Shown: positions 50,403 through 59,694 of the stretch, one piece after another
Numbering within the stretch: position 1 is the stretch's first letter
How the letters are laid out: each line of letters starts with the position of its first letter
Translations under genes and position numbers: made by a program
Source of the DNA: Pseudarcicella hirudinis
Lineage (GTDB): Bacteria > Bacteroidota > Bacteroidia > Cytophagales > Spirosomataceae
Reading direction: 5' to 3'
Length of the DNA stretch: 64,000 nt
NCBI RefSeq assembly: GCF_900115665.1
Contig: NZ_FOXH01000015.1
Location: forward strand, 62,001-126,000
Notes under the pieces: generated by a model
Database searches by the model: none
The model's input: only the letters and a program-made list of their open reading frames with translations
What the model was told of the DNA's origin: nothing

Positions 50403-52151
50403 TTATCTCTGAAAAGGTAAAATTACCTCAAAAGTACTGCCTTCTCCTAAAACACTTTCAACATTTACCTTTCCATGATGTTCTTCGACCATTTTTTTAA
50501 CATAGCTCAATCCGAGTCCGAAGCCTTTTACGTCATGTAGATTTCCGGTAGGTACCCGGTAGAATTTTTCAAAAATGTTTTTCTGAGACTCTTTTCCGAT
50601 CCCGATTCCCTTATCTGAAATTTTCAGGGAGATATGGTTATCTGTACTTTCTGTAGCTACTTCTATTTCAAGGTTTTCCGGAGAATATTTTATAGCATTA
50701 TCAAGTAAATTGAAGATAATATTGGTCAAATGTACCTCATCCGCTTCAATTTCAGTTCTTGCTGCAGCAAGTTTCAGATTGATTTTACCTTCTTTTAATT
50801 CTATCTGAGGACTGATATTCTCCAGCACTTTATTGATGACCTGGTGAATATCTACAGTTTTTAGCTTTAATTTAACATCACCTCTGTCCATCTGAGCCGT
50901 TTGAAGAACTTTTTCAACCTGAGAGCCAAGTCTTTTGTTTTCATCTCTGATAATACCCAGATATCTTTTGTACATAACCGGACTCGTAGAAACCGTTTCA
51001 TCCTGCAACATTTCCGTGGCCAGAGAAATGGTTGAAATCGGGGTTTTGAATTCGTGTGTCATGTTATTGATAAAATCATTCTTGATGTCGGCAAGTTTCT
51101 TTTGCTTCAGAATCGTATTGACTGCAATATAAAAACAGGAAATCATTACCAGCAGCAAAATCAGGGAACTGGCATAAGTCCACCACATATTCCTGATGAT
51201 ATAAGTTTCCTGATTGGGAAAATAGACTCTCAGGTAATTTTCAGTATTTACCATGTCATTTGGGAAAAGATTAACCGTAAAAGCATCTTTTTTCAAACCA
51301 TTATACCGGAAATTACTTGAAGAGGCAAAATGCAGATATTTATCACTGTCTTTCTTGCTGTCATTTGTGCTTACGCCATATTCAAATGGAATTTCAATCC
51401 CCTTCAGCGCAATTTCTCTTTTCAGGAGAGAATCCAGTAACAGGTAATTAATCCTGTCGTAAATACTTCTTTCCTTGAACAGGAAATCGGTAAACACTTC
51501 TTTGGCCAGCTCAGATTTATTCATTGCTTTGTCGATATGCTCCTGAGCTTTGGGAATTTCAGGTTTCTTTTTATGGGCCAGAGCAATTGTATTAGCTTTT
51601 TTGAGAGAATCCTGACGATGTAACTGCTTTTGATGAGCTACCATGACATTGCCGATAATTTCCTCAAATTGTTTATTTTCATTTAATTTCTTTTGAATAT
51701 CATCAAGGTCCATATTAAATGAATATTCCTCTATTTCTCTTACTTCTCCGTTAGGTAATACCTCAATATTACGTGAAACCAGGATGTCAGAAGGTAAATT
51801 GAGTGTGGCAACCCCTTCCAAGGGAGGTATCGGAGGAGGAGGTGCCGGAATGTTTGATGAATGTTTAACAGGTTTCTTTCTGACAACTTTAATCTCATTC
51901 TGGGCCGGGCGGGAGATCGCCATCAATTTTCTTTTTTGTTCTTCAACACCCATTTTGCGTTGGGTCAGAAAAAACAATTCCTGCTTCTCCAGCTTCTTTA
52001 CCACTTGCTGCATTGCATCTCGTACGTCTGAAGCAAATTGCTCATTTTTGGTTCTTACCATAAAACCAATCCAGTACATCTGGAAAATGATAAGCCCGAG
52101 CAAAGCAACAGACATCAGGGCAATGATATATTTTATTTTTCTTTTGGTCAT
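50403..52151 (-). CDS. Sensor histidine kinase (OmpR-type system)
   Basis: 582 residues from the ATG at 52149-52151 (frame extends four codons to a TTG). First membrane helix about 8-32, a large periplasmic domain (about 33-320) including a Pro-rich PAPPPPIPPLEG stretch, a second helix about 322-345, then HisKA with H366 in FINNMTHEFKTPIS and an HATPase domain (N-box NLLDNAIKYSP, G1 DKGIGI, G2 GFGLGLSYVK). The periplasmic region has no recognisable ligand domain. It pairs with the OmpR-type regulator. Confidence 0.94.
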   Translation of the reverse strand: MTKRKIKYIIALMSVALLGLIIFQMYWIGFMVRTKNEQFASDVRDAMQQVVKKLEKQELFFLTQRKMGVEEQKRKLMAISRPAQNEIKVVRKKPVKHSSNIPAPPPPIPPLEGVATLNLPSDILVSRNIEVLPNGEVREIEEYSFNMDLDDIQKKLNENKQFEEIIGNVMVAHQKQLHRQDSLKKANTIALAHKKKPEIPKAQEHIDKAMNKSELAKEVFTDFLFKERSIYDRINYLLLDSLLKREIALKGIEIPFEYGVSTNDSKKDSDKYLHFASSSNFRYNGLKKDAFTVNLFPNDMVNTENYLRVYFPNQETYIIRNMWWTYASSLILLLVMISCFYIAVNTILKQKKLADIKNDFINNMTHEFKTPISTISLATEMLQDETVSTSPVMYKRYLGIIRDENKRLGSQVEKVLQTAQMDRGDVKLKLKTVDIHQVINKVLENISPQIELKEGKINLKLAAARTEIEADEVHLTNIIFNLLDNAIKYSPENLEIEVATESTDNHISLKISDKGIGIGKESQKNIFEKFYRVPTGNLHDVKGFGLGLSYVKKMVEEHHGKVNVESVLGEGSTFEVILPFQR

Positions 52152-52597
52152 TTCTAACGACAATCTTTATTCAATCACAGTGCCGGCAATTACCGAGTAA
52201 ATCATCGGTTTTGAGAGCGTCCGATTATATTATTCTATTGACAGAGAAAACTTTACAGCTTTTGCATCTTTCTGTTTTTTTCTGTGTCTATCTTTCACCG
52301 TACAAATTTAACGCAAAACTCAGCCAAAATATTCATAGGCTTTTCTTTTAACATTCTTTAACATTTTGATTTAGAGAAGGTTCAGTATGTTTGCAAAGGA
52401 AATAGATTTTAAGGTAAGTAATTTAACCTGTAAAGACAAAGGGAGTTTGCGGGTTTTCAGAGAATAAGTAAAACCCAGCACTAAGGGAGACGCTGAATAA
52501 ATATAAGTCGCTGTTTTTCGATCGTTTTTAGTTTTATAAAACATTGTTTAAATAGTATTACCCATGTAATATTCTGAAATTCAAATAAATATCAGCT
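52152..52597. other. Divergent control region between the kinase and the T9SS-sorted protein
   Basis: About 445 bases without a gene. Contents seen are the direct repeat and promoter at 52347-52393, a 12-bp palindrome GTTTTATAAAAC at 52531-52542 in the leader, and otherwise AT-rich sequence. The predicted leader of the downstream gene is nearly 200 nt, unusually long here. Confidence 0.6.
52347..52393 (+). promoter_or_regulatory. Direct-repeat operator abutting a promoter upstream of the T9SS-sorted protein
   Basis: TTTAACATTC and TTTAACATTT (52347-52366, 10-bp period) overlap the start of TTTG (52365-52368); 17 nt further is TATGTTTG (52386-52393). An OmpR-type activator bound to the repeat would contact RNA polymerase at the -33 box. 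The regulator encoded at 49666-50349 is the obvious candidate. Confidence 0.55.
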
Positions 52598-53542
52598 ATG
52601 AACAAAAACATCAAAACTTTAGGTACAGCTTTGCTGATGGCAATGAGTTTGTCGTCAATGGCTCAGAAATCTGTTTCGAAAATTGTTGAAGACAAAGACG
52701 GGAAAGTCAAAATTCATATCGAAACAGAGGATAATGGCAATTTACAGGTTTTTGAAAATACCTATGATACCAAAGGTATGTCAGAACTTGATAAAGAAAA
52801 TCTGATTAACCGAATTTCTGATTCACTGCTTACTAAAAACAGCGGAGACAGAAAAGTGAGAAGGAAAATGAGAATCAGAGTAGATGGTGACACTGAAGGT
52901 TTAGGATTAGTCGCACCTCCGCAACCGCCTCTGCCGGATGACCTGGATTTAAGACTTCCCCCTCTTCCGGATGATCTGGAAATGAGACCTCCTTCCGCAC
53001 CACGTGCACCAAAAGCGCCAAAACATCTGAAAAATGGTAAAAAAGGTACATTCAGATATAAAAATGATAAAGGTCAGACTTTTGAAAAAGACCTGAATTT
53101 CGATCAGGATTTTACATTTAATTTTGATGATCTGGATAAATTAAATGAAAATTTTAATCATGATGAATTAATTGGTTCACTGAGACCAATGATTAAAAAC
53201 TTTAAAAGAGGCCGTGGACAGGATTTTATGGCTTTCAGAGATAATGGCGACGAATTCAATCCTTTTATGTTGAATGAATCGAAGACTGTGAAAGCTTTAA
53301 GAGTATATCCTAATAATCCTTTTAACAGCAAACTGAATATTAAATTCGTTACGCCTGAAAAAGGAGATGTTACGATTACGATTACAGACGTGACTGGTAA
53401 AGAAGTGGGAACCGAAAAAATCAAAGATTTTCAAGGTGAATACCTGGGACAAATTGAAGTGAAGAAAAATGCGAAAGGTACTTTGTTTGTGACAGTAGTC
53501 CAGGGAGAAGATGGAACAGTTAAAAGAGTAGTTGTTGAATAG
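52598..53542 (+). CDS. T9SS type A sorting domain-containing secreted protein
   Basis: 314 residues: signal peptide (LGTALLMAMSLSSMAQ), a charged mature part, a Pro/Asp-rich stretch with PLPDDLDLRLPPLPDDLEM and PRAPKAPKHLKNGKKG, an Asp/Phe/Asn-rich segment, and a C-terminal Por secretion domain (about 230-314; LRVYPNNPFNSKLNIKF, VTITITDVTGKEV, GTLFVTVVQGEDGTVKRVVV). The sorting domain marks it for type IX export to the cell surface. No enzyme domain seen. Possibly controlled by the divergent two-component system. Confidence 0.85.
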   Translation: MNKNIKTLGTALLMAMSLSSMAQKSVSKIVEDKDGKVKIHIETEDNGNLQVFENTYDTKGMSELDKENLINRISDSLLTKNSGDRKVRRKMRIRVDGDTEGLGLVAPPQPPLPDDLDLRLPPLPDDLEMRPPSAPRAPKAPKHLKNGKKGTFRYKNDKGQTFEKDLNFDQDFTFNFDDLDKLNENFNHDELIGSLRPMIKNFKRGRGQDFMAFRDNGDEFNPFMLNESKTVKALRVYPNNPFNSKLNIKFVTPEKGDVTITITDVTGKEVGTEKIKDFQGEYLGQIEVKKNAKGTLFVTVVQGEDGTVKRVVVE

Positions 53543-53570
53543 AAAATAGTTTTAAGGTTATGATAAATGA

Positions 53571-53600
53571 ACGAGGTCCGGATTTTTCCGGACCTCGTTT
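53571..53600. terminator. Terminator after the T9SS-sorted protein gene
   Basis: AACGAGGTCCGGA (53571-53583) pairs perfectly with 53588-53600 around TTTT, followed by TCTTATTTCT. The fur-type gene converges 120 bp further on. Confidence 0.8.
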
Positions 53601-53679
53601 CTTATTTCTGGTTTTTCTTTATAAGATATTAAAAATAAAATGCTTATGTCTATTGTAAGATGCTGAAAATAAACAAACT

Positions 53680-53742
53680 CTATGTACTCTGTGCGTCTGT
53701 GTGGCTACAAACCTATGCGCCCTATGTGTCTATGTGGTTGCA
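53680..53742. repeat. Imperfect tandem repeat of two 30-nt GTG/CTATG-rich units, overlapping the fur-type gene end
   Basis: 53680-53709 and 53713-53742 (33-bp period) match at 22 of 30 positions by hand alignment; all eight differences are transitions. Sequence of this kind (CTATGTG, CTCTGTG runs) recurs between genes in several Bacteroidota genomes. The second unit supplies the last codons of the Fur-family gene. Confidence 0.55.
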
Positions 53743-54156
53743 CTTAGGACAAACCCCCTGAACCAGTAAATTAGTTTCCTGGCGTTTGTAACCTTCAGGT
53801 AAACTAAGTGCTGGAATATGAACATCTTCAAGGCAATTAGTCAGACCACAGATATTACACTTGAAATGGACATGGTCATGATGATGCTGGTGTGTTTCGT
53901 TATGGCAGGAATCTTTGCAAATAGCATATTTTACCCCACCTTCGTCATCAAGAACTTTATGAATAAGACCTTTGTCAACAAAAGTCTTAAGTGTACGATA
54001 AAGCGTTACTCTGTCAAACTTTTCGGACATCTGATTTTCAACATCCGAATGGGCAAGAGCATAATCTTTACTCATGAATATATCCAGGACTTCTTCTCTG
54101 CAATCAGTTTGACGAAGTCTGTATTCCTTTAAAGTTGATTTTATGGACTGATTCAT
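53722..54156 (-). CDS. Fur-family transcriptional regulator
   Basis: 144 residues, N-terminal winged helix (about 1-80; VTLYRTLKTFVDKGLIHKV) and C-terminal dimer/metal domain with HQHHHDHVHFKC, then CNIC and CPKC as two CxxC zinc pairs. Members include Fur, Zur and PerR; the His cluster fits any of them, and no Fur/Zur distinction can be made by eye. It is 17 bp downstream of the ABC exporter gene on the same strand and so probably co-transcribed. Its last residues (HIDT) come from the repeat at 53713-53742. Confidence 0.92.
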   Translation of the reverse strand: MNQSIKSTLKEYRLRQTDCREEVLDIFMSKDYALAHSDVENQMSEKFDRVTLYRTLKTFVDKGLIHKVLDDEGGVKYAICKDSCHNETHQHHHDHVHFKCNICGLTNCLEDVHIPALSLPEGYKRQETNLLVQGVCPKCNHIDT

Positions 54157-54173
54157 CTTAAAAGCATATTAAA

Positions 54174-56009
54174 TTAATCTTCACTGTTTACAGAAACCTG
54201 TTCAGTGGAAGTAGTTTCATATTGCAACTTTACTAAGTTACTATAAATTCCATCGTCAAGCAAAAGAAGCTCATCGTGTGAACCTGTCTCAATTACCTCC
54301 CCGTCACGAAGAACATAAATTGTATCAACGTTTCTGATAGTGGCAAGTCTATGGGCAATAATAATTGTGGTTCTATTCTGCATTAAGCCGTCCAGCGCTT
54401 CCTGAACCAGTTTTTCAGACTCAGAATCTAAGGCACTTGTAGCTTCATCAAGAATCAGAATGGCAGGGTTTTTCAAAATAGCACGGGCAATTGCAATTCG
54501 CTGGCGTTGTCCGCCGGATAATTTAACTCCTCTCTCTCCAACAAGTGTCTGAAACTTTTCAGGGAAAGAATCAATAAATTGCAAAGCATTGGCTTTACGT
54601 GCTGCTTCAAAAACTTCAGCTTCTGTGGCGTCCGGTTTTCCGTAAGAGATATTCTCATAAATCGTGCCTCCGAAAAGCATAACTTCCTGAGGTACAACTG
54701 CAATATTTTTTCGCAAATCTGTTAAATCGTAAGCATTGATATTTTTTCCGTCGATTTTGATAGTACCCGCGTTCAACTCGTAATAGCGCATCAATAGTTG
54801 AACAATTGTTGATTTTCCGGCTCCTGAATAACCAACCAAAGCAATCTTTTCTCCAGATTTCACTTCCAGAGAGACATTTTTCAGAATCTGCATATCTGGT
54901 CTGGAAGGGTAGGTGAACGCTACGTTTTCGTAGATAATATTTCCTTTTACAGGAGTAAAGATTTCGGAAGATTTATCAGGGTTGATTTCTGATACTTCAT
55001 CCAGAATTTCCGTGATTCTTTCAGATGCCCCGATCGTCTTTTGAAGTTGTGCATAAATATCTCCTAAACCTCCGACAGAACCTCCGATAAAAGCAGTATA
55101 GAAAATGAAAGTAAGTAATTCTGCCAGAATTAAATCGCCGCTTGCTACAAGCTGCGCACCAAACCATACCACACCGACGATACCTCCGAAAAGAGCAAAA
55201 ATGATAAATGAAACAAATCCTCCCCGAAAAGTAGCTGCTTTTAAGGCATTATTTACTACTTTTTGCAAAGACAGGCTGTATCGGTTTATTTCCAGATGCT
55301 CATTGGTGAATGCTTTTACTACATTGATAGATTGTAATGTTTCTTCGACCACCACATTGGTATTAGCCAGTTCATCCTGCGCCTTTTTGGAAACTTTCCT
55401 GATAAATTTGCCAAAAACCATTGCCGCAATTACCAGAAACGGAAACGTTCCGAGCATAAATAAGGTAAGTTTCCAGGAAATGTAGGAAATAAAAGCAATC
55501 CCGCCTACAAGGGTAAAAACCTGTCTGAAAAACTCTGCCAGTGTAACAGAAAGCACATCCTGTAATTGAGTTACATCAGAAGTTATTCTGCTCATCAATT
55601 CTCCGACGCGGCGTTTCTCAAAAAAGAAAACCGGTAAAGTGATGATTTTACTGTAAAGTGATTTTCTGACATCTCTCATCGCTTTTTCTGAAACCTGAGA
55701 GAAAGTATAGATTCTGAAAAAGGAAAGAACTGCCTGAACAATCAGCACTCCAAAGAAGAAAATCGTTACTTCATTAATCTGGTATTTAGATTTTCCTTCA
55801 ATAACTTTGGTCATTTCGCCAATCAGTAAAGGAAAAGTCATTGTGGTAAGATTTGAAAAAATCAGGAAAAACATCCCAATAATAAATGTTCCCTTGTAAG
55901 GTGCTACAAATCTGAAAATTCTAAGGGCATTTTTCAGTCCTTCTTTATTGACTTTCTTTTTGTCTTCTTCTGAAACTCCGGCACCAAAACTGTCTCTACG
56001 CTTTGCCAT
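54174..56009 (-). CDS. ABC exporter, fused permease and ATPase (MsbA-like)
   Basis: 611 residues: N-terminal six-helix exporter domain (about 35-330) and C-terminal ATPase (about 365-600) with Walker A GYSGAGKST, Q-loop VVPQEVMLFGG, signature LSGGQRQR, Walker B ILILDEATSALD and switch His IIIAHRLAT. Half-transporter that works as a homodimer. The sequence is MsbA/multidrug-like, so a lipid or drug substrate is likely. It precedes the Fur-family regulator. Confidence 0.93.
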   Translation of the reverse strand: MAKRRDSFGAGVSEEDKKKVNKEGLKNALRIFRFVAPYKGTFIIGMFFLIFSNLTTMTFPLLIGEMTKVIEGKSKYQINEVTIFFFGVLIVQAVLSFFRIYTFSQVSEKAMRDVRKSLYSKIITLPVFFFEKRRVGELMSRITSDVTQLQDVLSVTLAEFFRQVFTLVGGIAFISYISWKLTLFMLGTFPFLVIAAMVFGKFIRKVSKKAQDELANTNVVVEETLQSINVVKAFTNEHLEINRYSLSLQKVVNNALKAATFRGGFVSFIIFALFGGIVGVVWFGAQLVASGDLILAELLTFIFYTAFIGGSVGGLGDIYAQLQKTIGASERITEILDEVSEINPDKSSEIFTPVKGNIIYENVAFTYPSRPDMQILKNVSLEVKSGEKIALVGYSGAGKSTIVQLLMRYYELNAGTIKIDGKNINAYDLTDLRKNIAVVPQEVMLFGGTIYENISYGKPDATEAEVFEAARKANALQFIDSFPEKFQTLVGERGVKLSGGQRQRIAIARAILKNPAILILDEATSALDSESEKLVQEALDGLMQNRTTIIIAHRLATIRNVDTIYVLRDGEVIETGSHDELLLLDDGIYSNLVKLQYETTSTEQVSVNSED

Positions 56010-56140
56010 TTATATTTTATAGTTTTATGATAAAAGCTACATAATTTCTGAAATCATTTAAATCTTGTTTTTCGGATTTCTTATGCTCTTTTTTAATTTT
56101 TGGGTACTAAATTGGTTAGTGGAAATATATAAACTTTCAG

Positions 56141-57172
56141 TTATTCTGCATCAGGAAGCCCTTTGTATTTCGAAGCTTCGAATATTTTCTGGGCATTCGG
56201 ATTTTTCATAAGCTCCTGAATAGTGAGTTTTTCATCTTCTTCAAAATATTTGCTGACAATCCGGTAACCAAGCCAGCGACCAATTGAGCCGGGGCAGCGG
56301 GAACCTATTTCAGGTGTGGCAGGTCTTTCTCCGATATATTTCCCTTTTATTGGTTCCTGCGTATTGTATAACAGCTTATTGTCTATAAAATGAGCCCAAA
56401 TGTCCTGTTGAAAAGCATAACTCTCATTCAATTGTTCAGCCGTATAGCCGATAAATAAACTATCAGATTTAGAAGGTAACATCGTCTGCCCGAAAACATA
56501 ACTTTTCCCATACCAGACCATCTCTGATAACAACGTTTTATCATTTGGATTGGTTGCATTATAATTAGCAGATAAAAGCAAAATGGCCTGAGGGACAACG
56601 GTTTGCGGATTCAGTCTTCTGAGCTGATAGGAGAAAACTTCGGGAGGAAGAAATTTGGCATTTTTCCCCATAAAATAGTCCAATCCGATCACAATTACAG
56701 AATCTGAAACATACAGATGTGTAGCGGGAAATGCGCCTACTCCTCCAAATCCCGAAAAAATGGTGTAAATTTTGGGTTCTTTAAACTCCGGATAATAATA
56801 CTTTAAATGCTGAAATGCCTCATGAAAATCATTTTCAAGGTTCCCGTTTCCAAAAAAAGCTTTCAATTGAGATTGTTTATAAAAGGCCTGCAATCCCTCA
56901 TTATTTACCAAAAGAAGAAGTTTGTCAGCAAGTTCATTGAAGCCCTCCGGAGGAGTCTGAAAGTATCTTTCCGCAACAAGTTTGTTATCAGTAAGAAAAT
57001 TAAGCAGACTTTCTTTCGTTTTACAAGCGAAAAGTTTTTGTTCAAGTCTCTCAATGTCAACTTTTACATTGACCTTCTGAATTTCTTCTTCAGGGTCTTT
57101 CTGTTCTCTGCAACTATAAAAACTTATACCGATAAGCAGGAAGAATGCTAATTTTAACAAACGGATTATCAT
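56141..57172 (-). CDS. gldB: Gliding motility lipoprotein GldB
   Basis: 343 residues: lipoprotein signal with FYSCREQ (lipidated Cys), then a conserved GldB body: IFSGFGGVGAFPATHLYVSD, VIVIGLDYFMGKNAKF, a late SRCPGSIGRWLGYRIV and NPNAQKIFEASKYKGLP. GldB is required for gliding and for type IX secretion in flavobacteria and is conserved in Cytophagales. It is divergent from the barrel protein gene. Confidence 0.9.
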   Translation of the reverse strand: MIIRLLKLAFFLLIGISFYSCREQKDPEEEIQKVNVKVDIERLEQKLFACKTKESLLNFLTDNKLVAERYFQTPPEGFNELADKLLLLVNNEGLQAFYKQSQLKAFFGNGNLENDFHEAFQHLKYYYPEFKEPKIYTIFSGFGGVGAFPATHLYVSDSVIVIGLDYFMGKNAKFLPPEVFSYQLRRLNPQTVVPQAILLLSANYNATNPNDKTLLSEMVWYGKSYVFGQTMLPSKSDSLFIGYTAEQLNESYAFQQDIWAHFIDNKLLYNTQEPIKGKYIGERPATPEIGSRCPGSIGRWLGYRIVSKYFEEDEKLTIQELMKNPNAQKIFEASKYKGLPDAE

Positions 57173-57252
57173 TTCAAAAATATTTACCAGTAAGCTCCGG
57201 ATGTTTTCGAATTTACGAAAGAGCTGTACTGCAAGGAAAAACGTACAAAATT

Positions 57253-58002
57253 ATGAATAAAAACGTTGTGTTGATTCTTTTTATGATTTTGAGTTTCCCG
57301 ACTTTTGCACAAAGATACTCAGGAGACTATGATGGAGGATACGGTTTTGGAAGCAGAATAAGAATGGGCTTCAGATTTGCCCCGACAATTGTTTCCAATT
57401 ACGTGGAAGCCGGCAGACGTTTTAATGGCTTTGATAGCGGAGGTCTGGATATGAGGGTTAGTCTCGGGCCAACTGCGGATTTCTTTTTTGCAGAAAAATA
57501 TGCTTTTTCAACAGGATTGCTTTATACCGTAAAAAGTGTTCATTACAGCGTCCCGAGTCGTTTTTACAATGATGAAATCTTCAGTGCTTCCCCGGTTCCG
57601 AAAGCAGAGCAGTCGGGAGATGCCAGTTATAACCTTCAGTATCTGCAAGTTCCGTTAACACTTAAGCTTTATACTGACGAATTGTTTGACAGAACAAAAA
57701 TGTATATCCAGTGCGGAGGAATGGTTGATATTAAAGTTGCTGAAAAGCCTCTGGATAAATATACAAATGCCATCTACCAGTTTCAGCAAAGACTCCCTTC
57801 CAATCAGAATGTTTTTGGATTTGGAGATGCGAACCTTGTTTTAGGGCTCGGATTAGAATATAATTTAGGAAGAGGAATGGATGCTGTATTTTTTGGAATC
57901 CAATACCAGAGAGGACTTGTTGAAATTAATAACCAAAGAGCTTTTGATGACCTGATTACTAAAAACAATATTATTCAATTAGAAATGGGAGTCAGATTCT
58001 GA
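57253..58002 (+). CDS. Outer-membrane beta-barrel protein, PorT-like (OMP_b-brl_2)
   Basis: 249 residues from the ATG at 57253; the open frame to 57145 crosses the divergent gldB start and is rejected. Signal peptide (VLILFMILSFPTFAQ), then a Gly/Tyr-rich start and strands such as RMGFRFAPTIVSNYV, YAFSTGLLYTVKSVHYSV, YLQVPLTLKLYT and GLEYNLGRGMDAVFFGIQYQRG. This pattern fits PorT-type OMP_b-brl_2 barrels; proximity to gldB makes a T9SS PorT role possible, but the family is large. Confidence 0.8.
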   Translation: MNKNVVLILFMILSFPTFAQRYSGDYDGGYGFGSRIRMGFRFAPTIVSNYVEAGRRFNGFDSGGLDMRVSLGPTADFFFAEKYAFSTGLLYTVKSVHYSVPSRFYNDEIFSASPVPKAEQSGDASYNLQYLQVPLTLKLYTDELFDRTKMYIQCGGMVDIKVAEKPLDKYTNAIYQFQQRLPSNQNVFGFGDANLVLGLGLEYNLGRGMDAVFFGIQYQRGLVEINNQRAFDDLITKNNIIQLEMGVRF

Positions 58003-58029
58003 TTATAAATCATGGTTTTTGAGAAATAG

Positions 58030-58067
58030 AAAATCGGCTGTTCCTGTTAAAAGGGACAGCCGATTTT
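58030..58067. terminator. Bidirectional terminator
   Basis: 15-bp stem with one G-U pair (58030-58044 with 58053-58067), 8-nt loop and T-run, between the barrel gene and the convergent amidohydrolase gene. Confidence 0.8.
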
Positions 58068-58078
58068 TATGAGTAAAT

Positions 58079-59542
58079 CTATTTTCTATAATCTAAAGCA
58101 GGTTTTCTGTCACCCAGGAGCGCCTCATATTTAAAATTTGCCCCTCTTTTTTCGAGCCATTCAGCGCGGGCTTTTTCTATTAAAGATTGGTTTTTGTATA
58201 AGTCAATAGCAGTGCAGGCGAGTGTTTTGGCTGCAACAATCATTCCTTTCTGACCAATTGTCATTCCACTTGCAGCAGTAGATTGCCAGCTATGTGCAGC
58301 AGAACCGGGAACCCATGTTGCGGTACTTAATCCTACTGTAGGAACGGTCCAGCTTACATCCCCGACATCAGTGGAGCCGCCACTTGTTGCAGTTTCGGAA
58401 GCATCTCGGAAATCTTTGACTTTAGCAGCATTTTCGAGAGGAACCTTTTGTTCACCCAAAGTCTGACTTATTTTTTCAGCGAAAGCCTTCTCTTCATCAT
58501 TGTAGATAACACCCCCTGCTTTTACCAGGTTATTGTGCATTATTTCGGCAAGTGTAATATTTGGTAAAAGGTTATAAACTCCTCCAAGCACTTCCCATTC
58601 TACTTTTGTTCCGGTACCTAAAGCAGCTCCCTGAGCAGCATTTTCAATTCTTTTCCAGACACTTTGCAGAATGTCACGGTCTTTATTACGGGCATAATAA
58701 TAAACTTCAGCGAAGGCGGGCACTACATTTGGGGCTTCACCACCCTTTGTAATTACATAATGTATTCTTGTATCTGAAGGGATATGTTCACGCATCATAT
58801 TCACCATATTATCCATCGCTTCAACGCCATCCAGTGCAGAACGTCCTCTTTCCGGAGAGGCAGAAGCATGTGCAGCAATACCTTTGAATCTGAATTTTCC
58901 ATTTTTATTGGCTAAGGATGTTCCCGCATCGGCCGAATTCAGTGAGCCCGGATGCCAGTGCAGCACCACGTCAACGTCGTTGAACAGGCCTTCTCTTACC
59001 ATATACACTTTTCCTGAACCACCTTCTTCCGCCGGACAGCCGTAAATTTTGACGGTACCTTTCTGACCGGAAGATTTAAGCCAGTTTTTTACCTCAACTG
59101 CCGCTGCTACGGAAGCTGTTCCAAATAAGTTATGCCCGCAACCATGTCCGCCTTTCTGATTTGGAATAGGTTTAATTTCCGGAGCCACTTCCTGAGCAAG
59201 TCCCGGTAAAGCATCATACTCCCCCAAAATACCGATTACAGGCTTTCCTTCACCGTAAGTTGCCACGAATGCGGTTGGAATTCCGGCTACACCTGCCTGA
59301 ACGGTGAATCCTTCTTTTTTTAGCTGCTCCTGTAAGAGCGCAGAGCTTTTTTCTTCCAAATACCCTAACTCTGCGAAATTCCAGATTTGTTTGGAAATTC
59401 CTGCGTATTCATCAAAACGCTTGTCGATATTTGAAATCACCGTTTGTTTATCTGTGTCCTGTGGAATAGCGGCGTTTTTCTTTTTTTGGGCAAATCCGGA
59501 AACGGAGATCAGAAGACTGGCAAAAAGTAAAGTTTTTTTCAT
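58079..59542 (-). CDS. M20-family amidohydrolase (AbgB-like), exported
   Basis: 487 residues: signal peptide (LLFASLLISVSGFAQ), then the M20 amidohydrolase domain with GEYDALPG, GGHGCGHNLFG (Cys/His ligands), CPAEEGGSGK and the dimerisation lid in the middle (FKGIAAHASASPERGRSALDG). Closest pattern is p-aminobenzoyl-glutamate hydrolase subunit B and related N-acyl amino acid amidohydrolases. A signal peptide places it in the periplasm. Single gene. Confidence 0.92.
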   Translation of the reverse strand: MKKTLLFASLLISVSGFAQKKKNAAIPQDTDKQTVISNIDKRFDEYAGISKQIWNFAELGYLEEKSSALLQEQLKKEGFTVQAGVAGIPTAFVATYGEGKPVIGILGEYDALPGLAQEVAPEIKPIPNQKGGHGCGHNLFGTASVAAAVEVKNWLKSSGQKGTVKIYGCPAEEGGSGKVYMVREGLFNDVDVVLHWHPGSLNSADAGTSLANKNGKFRFKGIAAHASASPERGRSALDGVEAMDNMVNMMREHIPSDTRIHYVITKGGEAPNVVPAFAEVYYYARNKDRDILQSVWKRIENAAQGAALGTGTKVEWEVLGGVYNLLPNITLAEIMHNNLVKAGGVIYNDEEKAFAEKISQTLGEQKVPLENAAKVKDFRDASETATSGGSTDVGDVSWTVPTVGLSTATWVPGSAAHSWQSTAASGMTIGQKGMIVAAKTLACTAIDLYKNQSLIEKARAEWLEKRGANFKYEALLGDRKPALDYRK

Positions 59543-59694
59543 AAAAAGGTAGCTGGCTTGTTGGTTGTATTTTTAAAACTAGCTTCAAAAAGAAGGATTT
59601 GCAAGACCTGGATTAATTTAAACAGGTTTTTGTACGGGAATTTAGGCAAATGATGAAATTGTTCCCTATTTTTAAATTGAAAATTATAACAACT

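Noticed and set aside
53818-54132. Plus-strand frame opposite the Fur-family gene
   Set aside because: No family features, while the Fur domain and two CxxC pairs are on the minus strand.
57145-57252. Upstream extension of the PorT-like barrel gene
   Set aside because: It crosses the start of gldB on the other strand, and a clean signal peptide begins at 57253.
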